A stretch of DNA of 64,000 nt from Polymorphobacter fuscus (GTDB lineage: Bacteria; Pseudomonadota; Alphaproteobacteria; Sphingomonadales; Sphingomonadaceae): NCBI RefSeq assembly GCF_011927825.1, contig NZ_JAATJI010000002.1, positions 496,001-560,000 of the forward strand, given 5' to 3'. Positions 53,812-63,225 of this stretch are shown piece after piece. Numbering within the stretch: the first letter of the stretch is position 1; each line of letters starts with the position of its first letter. The translations under genes and the position numbers were made by a program. Below the pieces are notes generated by a model. The model made no database searches. It had not been told where the DNA came from and saw only the letters and a list, made by a program, of their open reading frames with translations.

Positions 53812-56800
53812 TCACGAATATCCTTGCAGGGAGACGGCAAACGCCTCTGAGAACCAAGTGGGAAAGGTCCGTTCGATCAACTTAAAGTGCTGAATATCAC
53901 TTGGCGTAGGGTTCCACTCGCCGCGGACAGCGAGGGCTGCGGCACAAGGTGCGTCCAGCGTGTCGTAATACTGCTGGTTAAATCGCTGGAAGTAGGCAGG
54001 CAGCGCCGTGGCGAGACGGGCCCTGTATCGTGTGCCGTGGGTAGTTTGGATCTGTTGCACTGCATGTCGCATGAAGGCCTGTGCGGCATCCCCTAGCGGG
54101 ACGGCATCGCATTCGCCGAGCACCGGCGCCAGCAACGGCTGGCGTTCGCTGATGGCCTTCCTCGCCATTTCAATGCGCTGCAGGGAAAAGCGTGGGGCAT
54201 CAGCGCCCAAATCCTTGAACAGTTCCATACTGGCCTGGCCAAAGGCTTGTTCGGCAGCTTTCCAATGGCATTTGGCGATCGTGAACCAGGCAAAAGGCAA
54301 GCCAAAAGCCAGGCCCATCACCGCATCGCGCTGATCCGGCTGCGCGCAATATGCGAGGCGGGCCAGGACGTCCGGAAATGCCGGCAGCTTGGTAAGCACG
54401 TTAAAGGTTACAGGGGGCAGGCCCTTCAGGCTTTCCACCAGCTTGAGCAATTCCGCCAAGGCAGCAGCTGATTCCGGTTCATCGCTTCCAGCAAGTTTCA
54501 AGAATTCGGCCAGCGCCTGATCTTGAGCAGCGCCGAAAGGGGCCGCCATTGCCTGCGCGAGTATACCAACGGGCGCTGATCCCGATGGCACCGTCCGGAC
54601 ATATTGGGGCCGGGTCAACACGCGGGTTTCGCGACGCAGATAGACCAGCCAATCGCCGTGCAACTCGTCGGGCAGTGCGATCGGCCGGTGATTGCTGTCA
54701 CTGAGCAATGAGTATGGGCCAAAGCTTTGTTCAACGAGCGGATCGAGGAACGATCTTCCCCAAAGCTCAACGCTGTCGTCCACGATCGCCTCGCTCGCGA
54801 CAAAGCGAGTGCCTTCCTTCTTCAATTCTAAAGGAAATTGCCGGACGTGCCAGTTAGTGTTGATCCCGTTGTTCATGTCGAGGACCACCTCAGCGTCGAT
54901 CGAGGTCGGCAGCAACACACTTGCAATGTCCAATGCGATCGCGCTCATCGGCATTTCTCGCGAGAATGACCACGACATCTCAGCGCGGATCGACGACTTG
55001 GGGTCGCGCAAGTGCGCAAGCAGGACCATGTCCCCTTGATCGACCGCCACCAAGCCAGACAGGTCATCGATGGTCAATATAGACCTGTGGGGCAGGATGC
55101 GACCATCCCAAGTCGCAATAGAAGCTTCGACCGGATAGGCGATCGTCACCATCAGTGGCGTCGCGCTTTGCCAGTCAATCTTGGCCGAAAAGCAGTGCGC
55201 CATAGTTGGCACAGGCTTTGGCAGCCAGCGGTCCCCTTTTGCGGAAGCCTGGACCGGTGCGTCGCCGGCGGGAGAAATGGCGACACCTTCAAAGCCCGTT
55301 AGCTCGAATTCAGCGCCGCTGCTCTTGAAGACGGTCGTGATGTTCGCGGTTACGGGCAAGACTGCGACACGCCGGCGGTCGACCATGATCCCGTCTTGAC
55401 GCAGGCCAAGCTCATAATGGCCGATTGGCAAACTAGCGGGCGCCGGCTTCCACAAGCTGCTTCCTAGTTGCCGGACCACCAGGTTTCCCTCGGCTGATTT
55501 GGAGACGTGCGGCGGTCCTGCAAAAAGGTCGACATCTCCCTCAACGGACGCCCACCGCGGGTGACTGCCAATGAGATCTATTCTGGCCGCCTGATCCTTC
55601 GATTGCCCGCACAAGACCTTGTAAATGTCATTGGTCGGGTCAGTGAGACGCGCGCCGCCTGTGACCCGCCAAATTTTGGTTTGACCGACCCCGGCACCGA
55701 GGTCGGTGATACTGCCTTGGTCCGTCGCAAACACCGCCCAGTTGGCTGGCACTTGCAGGAAAAGCTCAGACTGGCGATAACTACCCGAACCCGAGCCCAC
55801 GACGCGCAATGCCCGTGGTACGTCGATATCGCCCTCTTCGAGTACGCATACCAAAAGCTGACCGCGGCGGGGCTTCCCACCCGGTAAGTCGACTTGAGAG
55901 ATGAGTCGGCTTCCGGCTCGCAAATCGATCTGCAGTGCACAATTGAAGGGTAGAGGCCTAATGCCTCGTGCGTCCCGACTTGACCTTACGCTCCAAGTGT
56001 TTGCGTCGAATGCGGGCGGGTCAAAGAGTGCCAATTCACCCGGCAAATGCTTGGCCATCGCACCGGCTGCGAAGGCGCGAAGGCGTCCATGCGACTTATC
56101 AACTGACGCCATATTTGCGGCTGATATTTCGCCATCCAGGACAAGCCTGACAGCTTCCCGCCAAGCTCCCTCAAATGGATCGCGAAGTAGAAATCTTTCA
56201 ACGGTGACGACCGATCCCTTGATGGCCTCGACCTGGATCAGCGCTTCGATAAGCTTGTCAGCTTCAGCTTCCCCCGTCGAGATCGGTAGGACGTTGTGCC
56301 AATTTGGCTGGTTGAGTTTCAACCAGGAGGCGAGCGGCATACCCTCTGCGTTCGCCGCTGGTTCATAGTCGCGCCGCACCTTGACGATTGCGAACGCTAG
56401 GTCAGCGCAAAGCTGGATGAACTCCTGGTCTTTGAAGACGCCTGGCAGATTGATAGCTTGCTCCTCAGCGAGCGCCAGTGCGTCGATTTCATTGGTTGCT
56501 GCAGACCGCATCAGGCGCTGCACGATCGCCTCGAGGATAGCTTTGGCCCAACCTTGTGCACCTGCTGCGACCGCATATGCCGGGAACCCGCCTTCCCTGG
56601 CTAACGTGGCCAGATATTGATTGCTGGTCTGGCTATAAACCGGCCGGCCCCACTGCTTAAGACCAGAGCGCGTGATATCGCGGAGCACGTTCTGCTCAAT
56701 CTGGCCCGGCTGGGGCAGCCCAAGAACGGATGTAAGGCTATCCCAATTCCGAGAGCCCCCACGATAGGACCTGCGGAACCATTCCGATGCCCAAAGCGCA

Positions 56801-57192
56801 AACAGCCCGGGATTATAACCAGTGTCTAGGCGCTTGTAGCTTCGGTGCTGAGCCAAATCCGCCTGCAAGGCCGAGAAGTTGTTAGCGGTCAACCGGTAAC
56901 CATGGAGTCTGCGCCCATCCGGCGCTGGAAGGCCATAAGCGGTGGCAAAGGGCGTCTTCGGTGTGGATGTCTGTGCGTTGTCCGATGAGTTCGACTTGGG
57001 AGTTACGCCGGGCGTCGCATTGCCCTTCAAGGCATTCCGGCGAACAGCGACGGCAAAGCGCCACTTGCGTGCCCCAGAGCCCAACGCTTCTAGATCCTTG
57101 TCGATCGAGTCCAGCTCGTCCAGGGCAAGGGCTGCCGCGATGCGAGCCCGCCAATAATCGTCTGAATTAAGTGTTTCCTGCTCGCCGTCCAT
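53812..57192 (-). CDS. druH: Druantia type III protein DruH (STY4851/ECs_5259 family)
   Basis: A 1126-aa protein of the STY4851/ECs_5259 family, the hallmark partner of DruE in type III Druantia. No enzymatic motif is apparent. Recognisable pieces are an N-terminal helical part (YWRARIAAALALDELDSIDKDLEAL), LYGYRLTA-like HGYRLTANNFSALQADL, WASEWFRRSYRGG and a beta-rich central half. Identity rests on length, N-terminal blocks and the partner gene. The ATG at 57192 follows GGGGGGAG. Only druH and druE form the unit; their zero spacing implies coupled translation. The molecular role of DruH is unknown. Confidence 0.87.
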   Translation of the reverse strand: MDGEQETLNSDDYWRARIAAALALDELDSIDKDLEALGSGARKWRFAVAVRRNALKGNATPGVTPKSNSSDNAQTSTPKTPFATAYGLPAPDGRRLHGYRLTANNFSALQADLAQHRSYKRLDTGYNPGLFALWASEWFRRSYRGGSRNWDSLTSVLGLPQPGQIEQNVLRDITRSGLKQWGRPVYSQTSNQYLATLAREGGFPAYAVAAGAQGWAKAILEAIVQRLMRSAATNEIDALALAEEQAINLPGVFKDQEFIQLCADLAFAIVKVRRDYEPAANAEGMPLASWLKLNQPNWHNVLPISTGEAEADKLIEALIQVEAIKGSVVTVERFLLRDPFEGAWREAVRLVLDGEISAANMASVDKSHGRLRAFAAGAMAKHLPGELALFDPPAFDANTWSVRSSRDARGIRPLPFNCALQIDLRAGSRLISQVDLPGGKPRRGQLLVCVLEEGDIDVPRALRVVGSGSGSYRQSELFLQVPANWAVFATDQGSITDLGAGVGQTKIWRVTGGARLTDPTNDIYKVLCGQSKDQAARIDLIGSHPRWASVEGDVDLFAGPPHVSKSAEGNLVVRQLGSSLWKPAPASLPIGHYELGLRQDGIMVDRRRVAVLPVTANITTVFKSSGAEFELTGFEGVAISPAGDAPVQASAKGDRWLPKPVPTMAHCFSAKIDWQSATPLMVTIAYPVEASIATWDGRILPHRSILTIDDLSGLVAVDQGDMVLLAHLRDPKSSIRAEMSWSFSREMPMSAIALDIASVLLPTSIDAEVVLDMNNGINTNWHVRQFPLELKKEGTRFVASEAIVDDSVELWGRSFLDPLVEQSFGPYSLLSDSNHRPIALPDELHGDWLVYLRRETRVLTRPQYVRTVPSGSAPVGILAQAMAAPFGAAQDQALAEFLKLAGSDEPESAAALAELLKLVESLKGLPPVTFNVLTKLPAFPDVLARLAYCAQPDQRDAVMGLAFGLPFAWFTIAKCHWKAAEQAFGQASMELFKDLGADAPRFSLQRIEMARKAISERQPLLAPVLGECDAVPLGDAAQAFMRHAVQQIQTTHGTRYRARLATALPAYFQRFNQQYYDTLDAPCAAALAVRGEWNPTPSDIQHFKLIERTFPTWFSEAFAVSLQGYS

Positions 57193-57215
57193 ACTGCTCC
57201 CCCCGGCCTTTGCTC

Positions 57216-57243
57216 TCGATAGGCTTTAGTCCTTTGATGTCAA
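57216..57243 (-). promoter_or_regulatory. Candidate sigma-70 promoter for druH-druE
   Basis: On the minus strand TTGACA (57238-57243, perfect consensus) is followed after 16 bp by TATCGA (57216-57221). The predicted start would be near 57209, about 17 bp before the druH ATG. The perfect -35 is unusual for this GC-rich genome and fits a transferred, self-contained locus. Confidence 0.5.
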
Positions 57244-57452
57244 TTCGTTGATGGTGGGACGCCCGCGCATCAGCAAATTCTGTGTTGAACTTTCTGGAGT
57301 GCCAGATTTCCCCTTTTGACTTGCTCGCCTATTCCGGAAACCCGAGCAGGAGATTTGTACTTTGTAATCGCTAGCCGATCCGTTCAGCAGCGATAACGCG
57401 ACGTACACAGCGCTAAAGACGTGTCTTCAATTCGCGGAATCTCTGGTACCGC

Positions 57453-57785
57453 TCAACCGCCGGTGAGACAGGCTTTGTCAAACGCCGCTTCGAGGCCAGT
57501 GTTGGAGCCGCGAACGCCAGCAACCACCTTCTTCGCCCATTCAAAATACTCCCAGCGCCTTTCGTCCGACCAGTCCGCCGGTGGCGTGGTGGCGAGGTCG
57601 CGCAGGTTGCAGGTCTTGTCGGCGAGCTTGACCAGTTTGGCTCGCGGCGAGGCACGCGCGGCGTGCTCGATCTGCAATAGCTTGCGCTCGGCTTTGTCGA
57701 GCGACTTTTCGTCAGTCACCTCGGCGACGACGTCGGCGATCTCGCGGCCAAAGGCGCCGACCAGCTCCTCGTATGAACCTGTCAC
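57453..57785 (-). pseudogene. 5'-truncated RelA/SpoT-like HD-domain (p)ppGpp hydrolase fragment
   Basis: A 110-residue open frame matching the C-terminal two thirds of a small HD-domain phosphohydrolase of the MESH1/SpoT-hydrolase type: EELVGAFGREIADVVAEVTDEKSL, KLVKLADKTCNLRDL and RRWEYFEWAKKVV. The N-terminal part carrying the metal-binding His and HD residues is missing; upstream of GTG 57785 the frame reads unrelated residues. The fragment lies between druH and a peptidase-like gene on the opposite strand, so its loss probably followed an insertion or rearrangement here. It could still be translated but would lack the HD active site. Confidence 0.7.
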
Positions 57786-57853
57786 GCTGCAGGCATTGCA
57801 TCGATCTCGAAAACGTGTGCCAAAGCAGGCATCTGAGGGGGCCAGTTGTTCTG

Positions 57854-58537
57854 ATGAGAAAACCTAAAACCGTTCAGGGTCTGACCGACCTGGGCCGCGT
57901 TCGCTTGTCGAAGAGCTTCTTTCTGCGCGATTTCTTGTATTCGGATATCGCCGCCATTCACGGACTTTCGAACATCCCCGACGATCCTGATTTAGCTATC
58001 AAGACTGGAACACGCCTTTGCGAGGATATTCTCGAGCCCCTTCAGGACACGTTTGGGCGGATCGCCATCCGGTCGGCGTACCGCTCCGCCCAGGTTAACG
58101 GATTGGGCAACCAGATGATGCGCGAAGGGAAGGGCGGCTATAACTGCGCGACAAACGCTGACAATGCCGCCGGCCATATCTGGGATATGGCTGCTGCCGA
58201 CGGCAGGATCGGCGCCACCGCCTGCATCGTCGTTCCGGCATTCTGGGACGCATTTCAGGAACCCGGAGACTGGCAGAAGCTCGCCTGGTGGGTCCACGAT
58301 CATTTGCCCTACTCCGGGATGTATTTTTTCCCGAAGTTTTGGGCGTTCAATGTGACATGGAGCGATCAGCCAAAGAGACAAATCAGGAGCTATCCCGTGC
58401 CGACAGGTACGTTGACCAAGATGGGCATGGAAAACAATTTGGGCAGTCACGAGGATCAGTGGCGCGGCATAGTCGATATATCGCAATCAGTACGCAGTCT
58501 TGTATCGGAGATTCACGCAGGTCGAAATCCGCTCTAA
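57854..58537 (+). CDS. Peptidase M15-like protein of unknown role
   Basis: A 227-aa protein with a zinc-peptidase flavour: RIAIRSAYRSAQVNGLGNQ resembles the RS(A/G)YRS...N block of M15 D,D-carboxypeptidases, AAGHIWDMAAADG could be the H...D metal pair, and WVHDHLPYSGMYFFP a later His motif. Spacing deviates from the canonical SxHxxGxAxD, so family membership is tentative. No signal peptide, so it would act inside the cell unless exported otherwise. ATG 57854 is used; the longer frame from 57773 overlaps the HD fragment. It lies convergent to, and 3 bp from, the frameshifted helicase gene end. Confidence 0.55.
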   Translation: MRKPKTVQGLTDLGRVRLSKSFFLRDFLYSDIAAIHGLSNIPDDPDLAIKTGTRLCEDILEPLQDTFGRIAIRSAYRSAQVNGLGNQMMREGKGGYNCATNADNAAGHIWDMAAADGRIGATACIVVPAFWDAFQEPGDWQKLAWWVHDHLPYSGMYFFPKFWAFNVTWSDQPKRQIRSYPVPTGTLTKMGMENNLGSHEDQWRGIVDISQSVRSLVSEIHAGRNPL

Positions 58538-58540
58538 AAT

Positions 58541-61139
58541 CTAATACGGTATTTCGCAATCGTCGAAATCGATGGGATTTGGACTGCTTGGTGTAATTGA
58601 GCTGCTTTCTGTACGGGGATTTGGGTTCAGGATTTCAGGTCGTCGGAAGACCAGTTCCGCCATAAGTTTCGAGGTATGACGGCACCGAGGGTAGTTCGAG
58701 CAGCCCCGGAATTCGCCGTATCGGCCCGATATTTTTTTGAGGGTGCCAACCCTGCAAGTTGGACAATAAACGGCCCTTTCCCCATCGACTGCCTCAATTG
58801 CAATACAACCGTCGGTTTCCATCTCGATCAGGAATCGAGAGACTTGGTCAAGGCCGGTATAAATCCAGACTTCTCGCCTCGCACGCGTCAGGGCCACATA
58901 AAAGAGGCGCCGTTCTTCAGCCATAGGGAAGGGATCGGGTGCTGGCATCGGGATTTGCAAGAGACTGTCGTCTTGGATCTGGCTTGGGAAGCCTTTTGGC
59001 CCTTCTTTCACATTTAGAAGCACAACAAACTCTGCCCAGCCCCTTCGCTGAGTGGATCGTCCGGAAGTCTATCGCCAGCCTGTCTCTAAACATCCGCTGC
59101 CATCGCGCGATTTCGGCGGGCTTGTCCGACCTATATCGGCCAAGGATCATCACGCGGACGAGATTGCTCGTTCCAGAATGGTGGTTCGCATCCGCCGAAT
59201 GATATGCCTTGTTGAGCTGGCTTTCCAGATGTCGGGAGGCAGTGTCAACGCCGGCAAAGCCAAAGGCGAACACAGATTGTCCCTTCAGCAGGCTTGTAGT
59301 TTTAACTTCCTTCTTAATTTGAGCCGGGTTCTTCTGAATAAATGCACTCGATGCGTCGCAGAGGGTTTGAGGAAACCGGAACGTTGTTCCCAAAGCCAAG
59401 CGACTTGAATTCGAGAAATTGCGTTCAAATTCGTTCATGACCGATATGTCGGCGCCAGCAAACCGGTTGATGCCCTGCCAATCGTCTCCGACAGCACAGA
59501 GGTGAATTCCCTCACGTTGCGCTGTCAACGCTTTGAGGAGCCGGATGCGTGCACGGGAACTGTCTTGGAACTCGTCGGCCAAAACCATCTGGAAGGGGCT
59601 AACGTACCGGCCGGATTCGACATGGGCGGCAGCTTCTAGGAGCATGTCATCGAAGTCTATGCTCTGCTCCCGTTCAAGCCTTCGCTGCCACTCGCCCGCG
59701 ATTGCAAGGTAGAGCGACAGAAAGGTACGAATGCGAGCGGGGAAGCCTGTCTGGCAGTAGCGGTCCGCCGCGACCTGGAGCGCCGCGGTTGTGAGGCCGT
59801 TGCCTTTGACGTGCTGCTGGAAGACGCGGACGAGACGCGCCATCGAACGGTTGTCCATTGGCAATGGTGACTGTGGTCGAATGGAGTGATCGCGCTTTGG
59901 ATCAAGCCCGTGCTTTCGCAATTCGGCTTCGAGTAATCGTGGCATATCGCCGTCGACAAACTGCTGGAATGTCGTCTCAAAAAGCTTGGTGCCTTGCTGC
60001 TTGTGGAGGTCGCGCTTCCAGGCAACACCATCCATATAGCCTACGAACTTCTCAAAACTCGCACCGTTTGATTTTATGGCGAAATGCTCATGGTAAAGGT
60101 TGATGTCAGGATAGAAAAAATCAGGTCGGTATTGACCATGGTACTTGTCGGCCGTTTCGTGTTCATACGGCCTTTCATATTCAAAACGAATGCCCCGGAA
60201 GTAGAGCCAGTTGGCGATGGTGCGTTCGCCTTCACTTTTGACGACTATGCCACTTGCGGTCCGAAAACCTGCGACGCCGTTTGCATAGGAATCGGGTGTT
60301 TCATCGTCACCGGGATTCAAAATGTCACGTGCGTATATGGTTTGAAAGTCATCCCAGGCGGCGGCGAATTTTGAGTCGCTGCGCTCTAAAAAAGTGATGA
60401 TCTCGCTGACAGTTGCCACATCCTGGCCTGGCTCTGCCCATCGAGCAAGAGAAGGCTTTTTTCCCGTTGCAGTGCCGATGACGTGCAACCCGAAAGCATG
60501 AAACGTCTCTGCGACGACCCGATCAACTTTCTCGAAAAGCGCCAGGCGTTTTTTTACTCGTTGCTTGAGCTCGATCGCAGCATCTTTGTTGAAGGCCAGC
60601 ATTAGGATCTGATCAGGCTCCGCCAGCCCTTGCTTCATGGCGTACCCTGCCTTGGCCACCATTGTAGAGGTTTTACCAGAGCCTGCGGCGGCAACGACCT
60701 GCACAGCGTCATCCATGCAAATGCAGGCATCCATCTGCTCATCCGTGAGTGGAGCCTCCTCGACGGTTGAAAAATACTCCTGAAGTTTGATCTTTTGATC
60801 GACCAGAAACTTCTCGTTGTGCGCTGCGAATTCAGCGAGCAATGCTTTGAGTTTCCACGACCTATTGAGATTCGAATGGACGGTTCCAGTGTCAAACCCG
60901 GGTAGTGGAAAGCCCGCCATGATCCGATGAGCCGTACTTTGCGGAATCCACCGTGAGCGATCAACGCTCGGTTCCCATCGCGCGCGCCAGAGCTTCTGCT
61001 CGTTGTCCTGTTTCTGGCGCCACTCGGCTTCGTTGAAGCGTACAGGTTGAAATCCGCCAGATGACGAGCGCTTGCTGTCTAAGCCAAAAAGGCCGTCGGC
61101 AACGACTGCAGCAGCCGCAAGGACAAGCCACTCAATCAC
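58541..61139 (-). pseudogene. UvrD/Rep-type helicase with C-terminal zinc finger, frameshifted
   Basis: A superfamily 1 helicase split by one frameshift. The first frame (58917-61139) runs from an N-terminal hydrophobic segment through Walker A AAAGSGKT (about residue 152), LMLAFNKDAA, an inserted nuclease/restriction-like block (FRGIRFEYERPYEHE), DEFQDSS and TTFRFPQTL to IHSAKGL near 700, then continues into nonsense. The second frame resumes at EFVVLLNVKEG and carries motif VI (FYVALTRARREV) and a topoisomerase-type C4 zinc finger (CPTC...CSNYPRC). Joining them gives about 865 aa. The break is near 59033-59039. Compared with KGLxxEFVV in relatives, two bases appear missing. It is 28 bp downstream of the next helicase gene. 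Confidence 0.75.
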
Positions 61140-61167
61140 AATTCCGTCCAGACGAATTTAGAGCCCG

Positions 61168-63225
61168 TCACGCGCGAAGATCATCGAGAAATTCCGATCC
61201 CGGGCGGACGGCGCTAACCATCAACCCATCGCGTGCCCGGGTGCAAGCCACGTAAAGCAGATGTCGTTCGGTATCGTATGCGGTGGCAAGGTCGGCGTCG
61301 TCACCAACGGCTCGTAAGCGTTCCGGATCAGGCAGGGCATCTTCGTCGCAAGCCATTACAGCTACGGATTTGAATTCAAGTCCCTTGACATCGTGCATCA
61401 ACGCGATGACCGGTGAAGCCGCGTTGCGCGGGTCGAAGCCAGCCATTGAGATCGCCGCTCGTGCCCTTTTTAGCTGGGCATTTCCGCGAACAAGGACAGC
61501 GACTTCCGATGCCATTGCGCCCGTGGTGCAGGCGGTCTCGATGAACTTTGCAACGCCTGCAATTTCCGCTTCTTGGTCCGCGAACAGAGACACGCTCGGC
61601 ACCGGCCCATCGAACACCGAGACAGTACCCCTGCGGCCGTCTTCGACACCGTCCATGTCGGCAATAGTCGCCGGCAGCAGGCGGTCAGCGGAAACGCGGA
61701 TCTGGTGTGAAGTGCGATAACAAACCTTGAGGCAGTGGCTACGCCCGCGGACATCAATCCCGAGCTTCGCCCAGGAAAACGGCAGATGAAAGATGCGCTG
61801 CCCGAGATCGCCGGCAAAGAACAGCGCTTCGCTGCGGCCCTCTCCAGCCTTCGCCAGGAAGCGTGCTTGCGGCACAGTCAGGTCCTGCGCCTCATCGACA
61901 ACGATATGTGTGAACGGCAGCTTCCCGATCGCCGCGGTGCTCAATTGCCCGTAGATCTCCGGCCAGGTTGTCAACTTGCGCTGCGCCAAACGTTCACGCA
62001 CGAAATCGAACACCGCCCAAGCTGCAGTCCGTTGCCGCAAGCCGAGACGTGTCTTGCGTCCAATCCTGGGCACCTCCGCATAGGCAGCTTCCGAACTGAC
62101 CTGCCAGGCATCCACCACCTCGTCCCACTCGTCGAACAGGAATTCAGCCGTCATACAGCTTTCGGGATCAGCATCGAGCGCTGCCTTGATGGCTGCTTGT
62201 ACTTGGCTCGCTGTTGCTAGGTTCGGTTGACCAAAGGCACGTGAGAAAAGCTCATAGGCTGCCTGATCGAGCGCTCGCACTGTAACTCTGGATCTGACCG
62301 CGATCTCCGCTTCGGTCAGGATGTGCAGCTTGCCTTCCAAGGCCGTTGCCAGAGACTTGGAGAAAGTTGTCAGCAGGACGTGCGCGCCTTCATCCTCTCG
62401 GGCCAGATGGACAGCCCGGTGCAACGCCACAATCGTCTTGCCGGTGCCTGCCGAACCCGCCACGCGCGCCGGGCCTGACCATTTCCGTTCCACCAGCGCC
62501 CGTTGTGCCGGATGTAGGAAAACCGCCCATTTTTCGAATGGCTGATCGAGCGCGGCCCGCAGTTCCTCGATGTTGTCGACAGTTCGAAATCGGCGTTGGG
62601 CATCCGGGTGGGTGAACGGATCGGCATCGACAGCCTTCACCGCAATATGGTCCTCCAATCGCCCGCCGGTGGCGTAATCTGTGAGGGCTTCCGCGGCTTC
62701 GGCGGGTAGCTTTGCATAAAGCTGCACCACGTCGTCGAGCTTTGTTTCCCTGACTAGCTTCAGCCAGTCCCGCGGCACACCGACATCGAGCATCTGGTCG
62801 TCGGTCAGAGCAGAGAACGGGTAGCTTGCAGGTGCCGGCTTCGTCTTCGTCTCGATCGGCAGCGCAGCCGAAATGGTCGGCACAACAGGCGCAGCATCGA
62901 CGACGATCGGCATTTCGACAAACTGCATCGCGCCGGTGCGTTCATGGGCCACGACACGTTTTCGTTCTGCCCACCAATATGCGGCGTCATGATGATCAAC
63001 GTACGCCAGCAGTGTCGTCTCACCCTCCTTGTAGAGAATGATGCGCAGGTCACCGCTGACGCGCACCGACCAAAACCCAGGCGCCTTTTCTATCCGGTGC
63101 ATCTGAAGGCCATTGCCGCGAGGATCGAGCTGCAGATCGAACGCTGCCAGTTTGGCCTGCTTCTGTTCGGGCGCCGCCAGACGCCCAAGCGCGTCGGTGA
63201 ACGTAGAGGCGTAGAGCAAGGTCAT
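61168..63225 (-). CDS. UvrD-type helicase fused to an N-terminal RelE/ParE-like toxin domain
   Basis: A 685-aa superfamily 1 protein. Residues 1-90 have the RelE/ParE pattern: an opening helix pair, GLQMHRIEKAPGFWSVRVSGDLRIILYKEG and a final YVDHHDAAYWWAERK. After a linker (about 91-200) come the helicase motifs: GSAGTGKTIVAL near 260, TFSKSLA, VVDEAQDL, GDLGQRIFH, CYRTSHQIR, VKGLEFKSVAVMACDEDALP and LLYVACTRARDGLMV. All SF1 motifs are intact. The ATG overlaps the stop of the 233-aa gene by 4 nt (ATGA), so both are made together. RelE-type folds on helicases are known from database annotations; whether this one cleaves mRNA or serves as a ribosome/nucleic-acid adaptor is unknown. Confidence 0.85.
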   Translation of the reverse strand: MTLLYASTFTDALGRLAAPEQKQAKLAAFDLQLDPRGNGLQMHRIEKAPGFWSVRVSGDLRIILYKEGETTLLAYVDHHDAAYWWAERKRVVAHERTGAMQFVEMPIVVDAAPVVPTISAALPIETKTKPAPASYPFSALTDDQMLDVGVPRDWLKLVRETKLDDVVQLYAKLPAEAAEALTDYATGGRLEDHIAVKAVDADPFTHPDAQRRFRTVDNIEELRAALDQPFEKWAVFLHPAQRALVERKWSGPARVAGSAGTGKTIVALHRAVHLAREDEGAHVLLTTFSKSLATALEGKLHILTEAEIAVRSRVTVRALDQAAYELFSRAFGQPNLATASQVQAAIKAALDADPESCMTAEFLFDEWDEVVDAWQVSSEAAYAEVPRIGRKTRLGLRQRTAAWAVFDFVRERLAQRKLTTWPEIYGQLSTAAIGKLPFTHIVVDEAQDLTVPQARFLAKAGEGRSEALFFAGDLGQRIFHLPFSWAKLGIDVRGRSHCLKVCYRTSHQIRVSADRLLPATIADMDGVEDGRRGTVSVFDGPVPSVSLFADQEAEIAGVAKFIETACTTGAMASEVAVLVRGNAQLKRARAAISMAGFDPRNAASPVIALMHDVKGLEFKSVAVMACDEDALPDPERLRAVGDDADLATAYDTERHLLYVACTRARDGLMVSAVRPGSEFLDDLRA

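Noticed and set aside
59030..59040. Programmed ribosomal frameshift in the zinc-finger helicase
   Set aside because: No slippery heptamer or downstream stimulator is apparent, and two missing bases explain the break better than a +1 slip.
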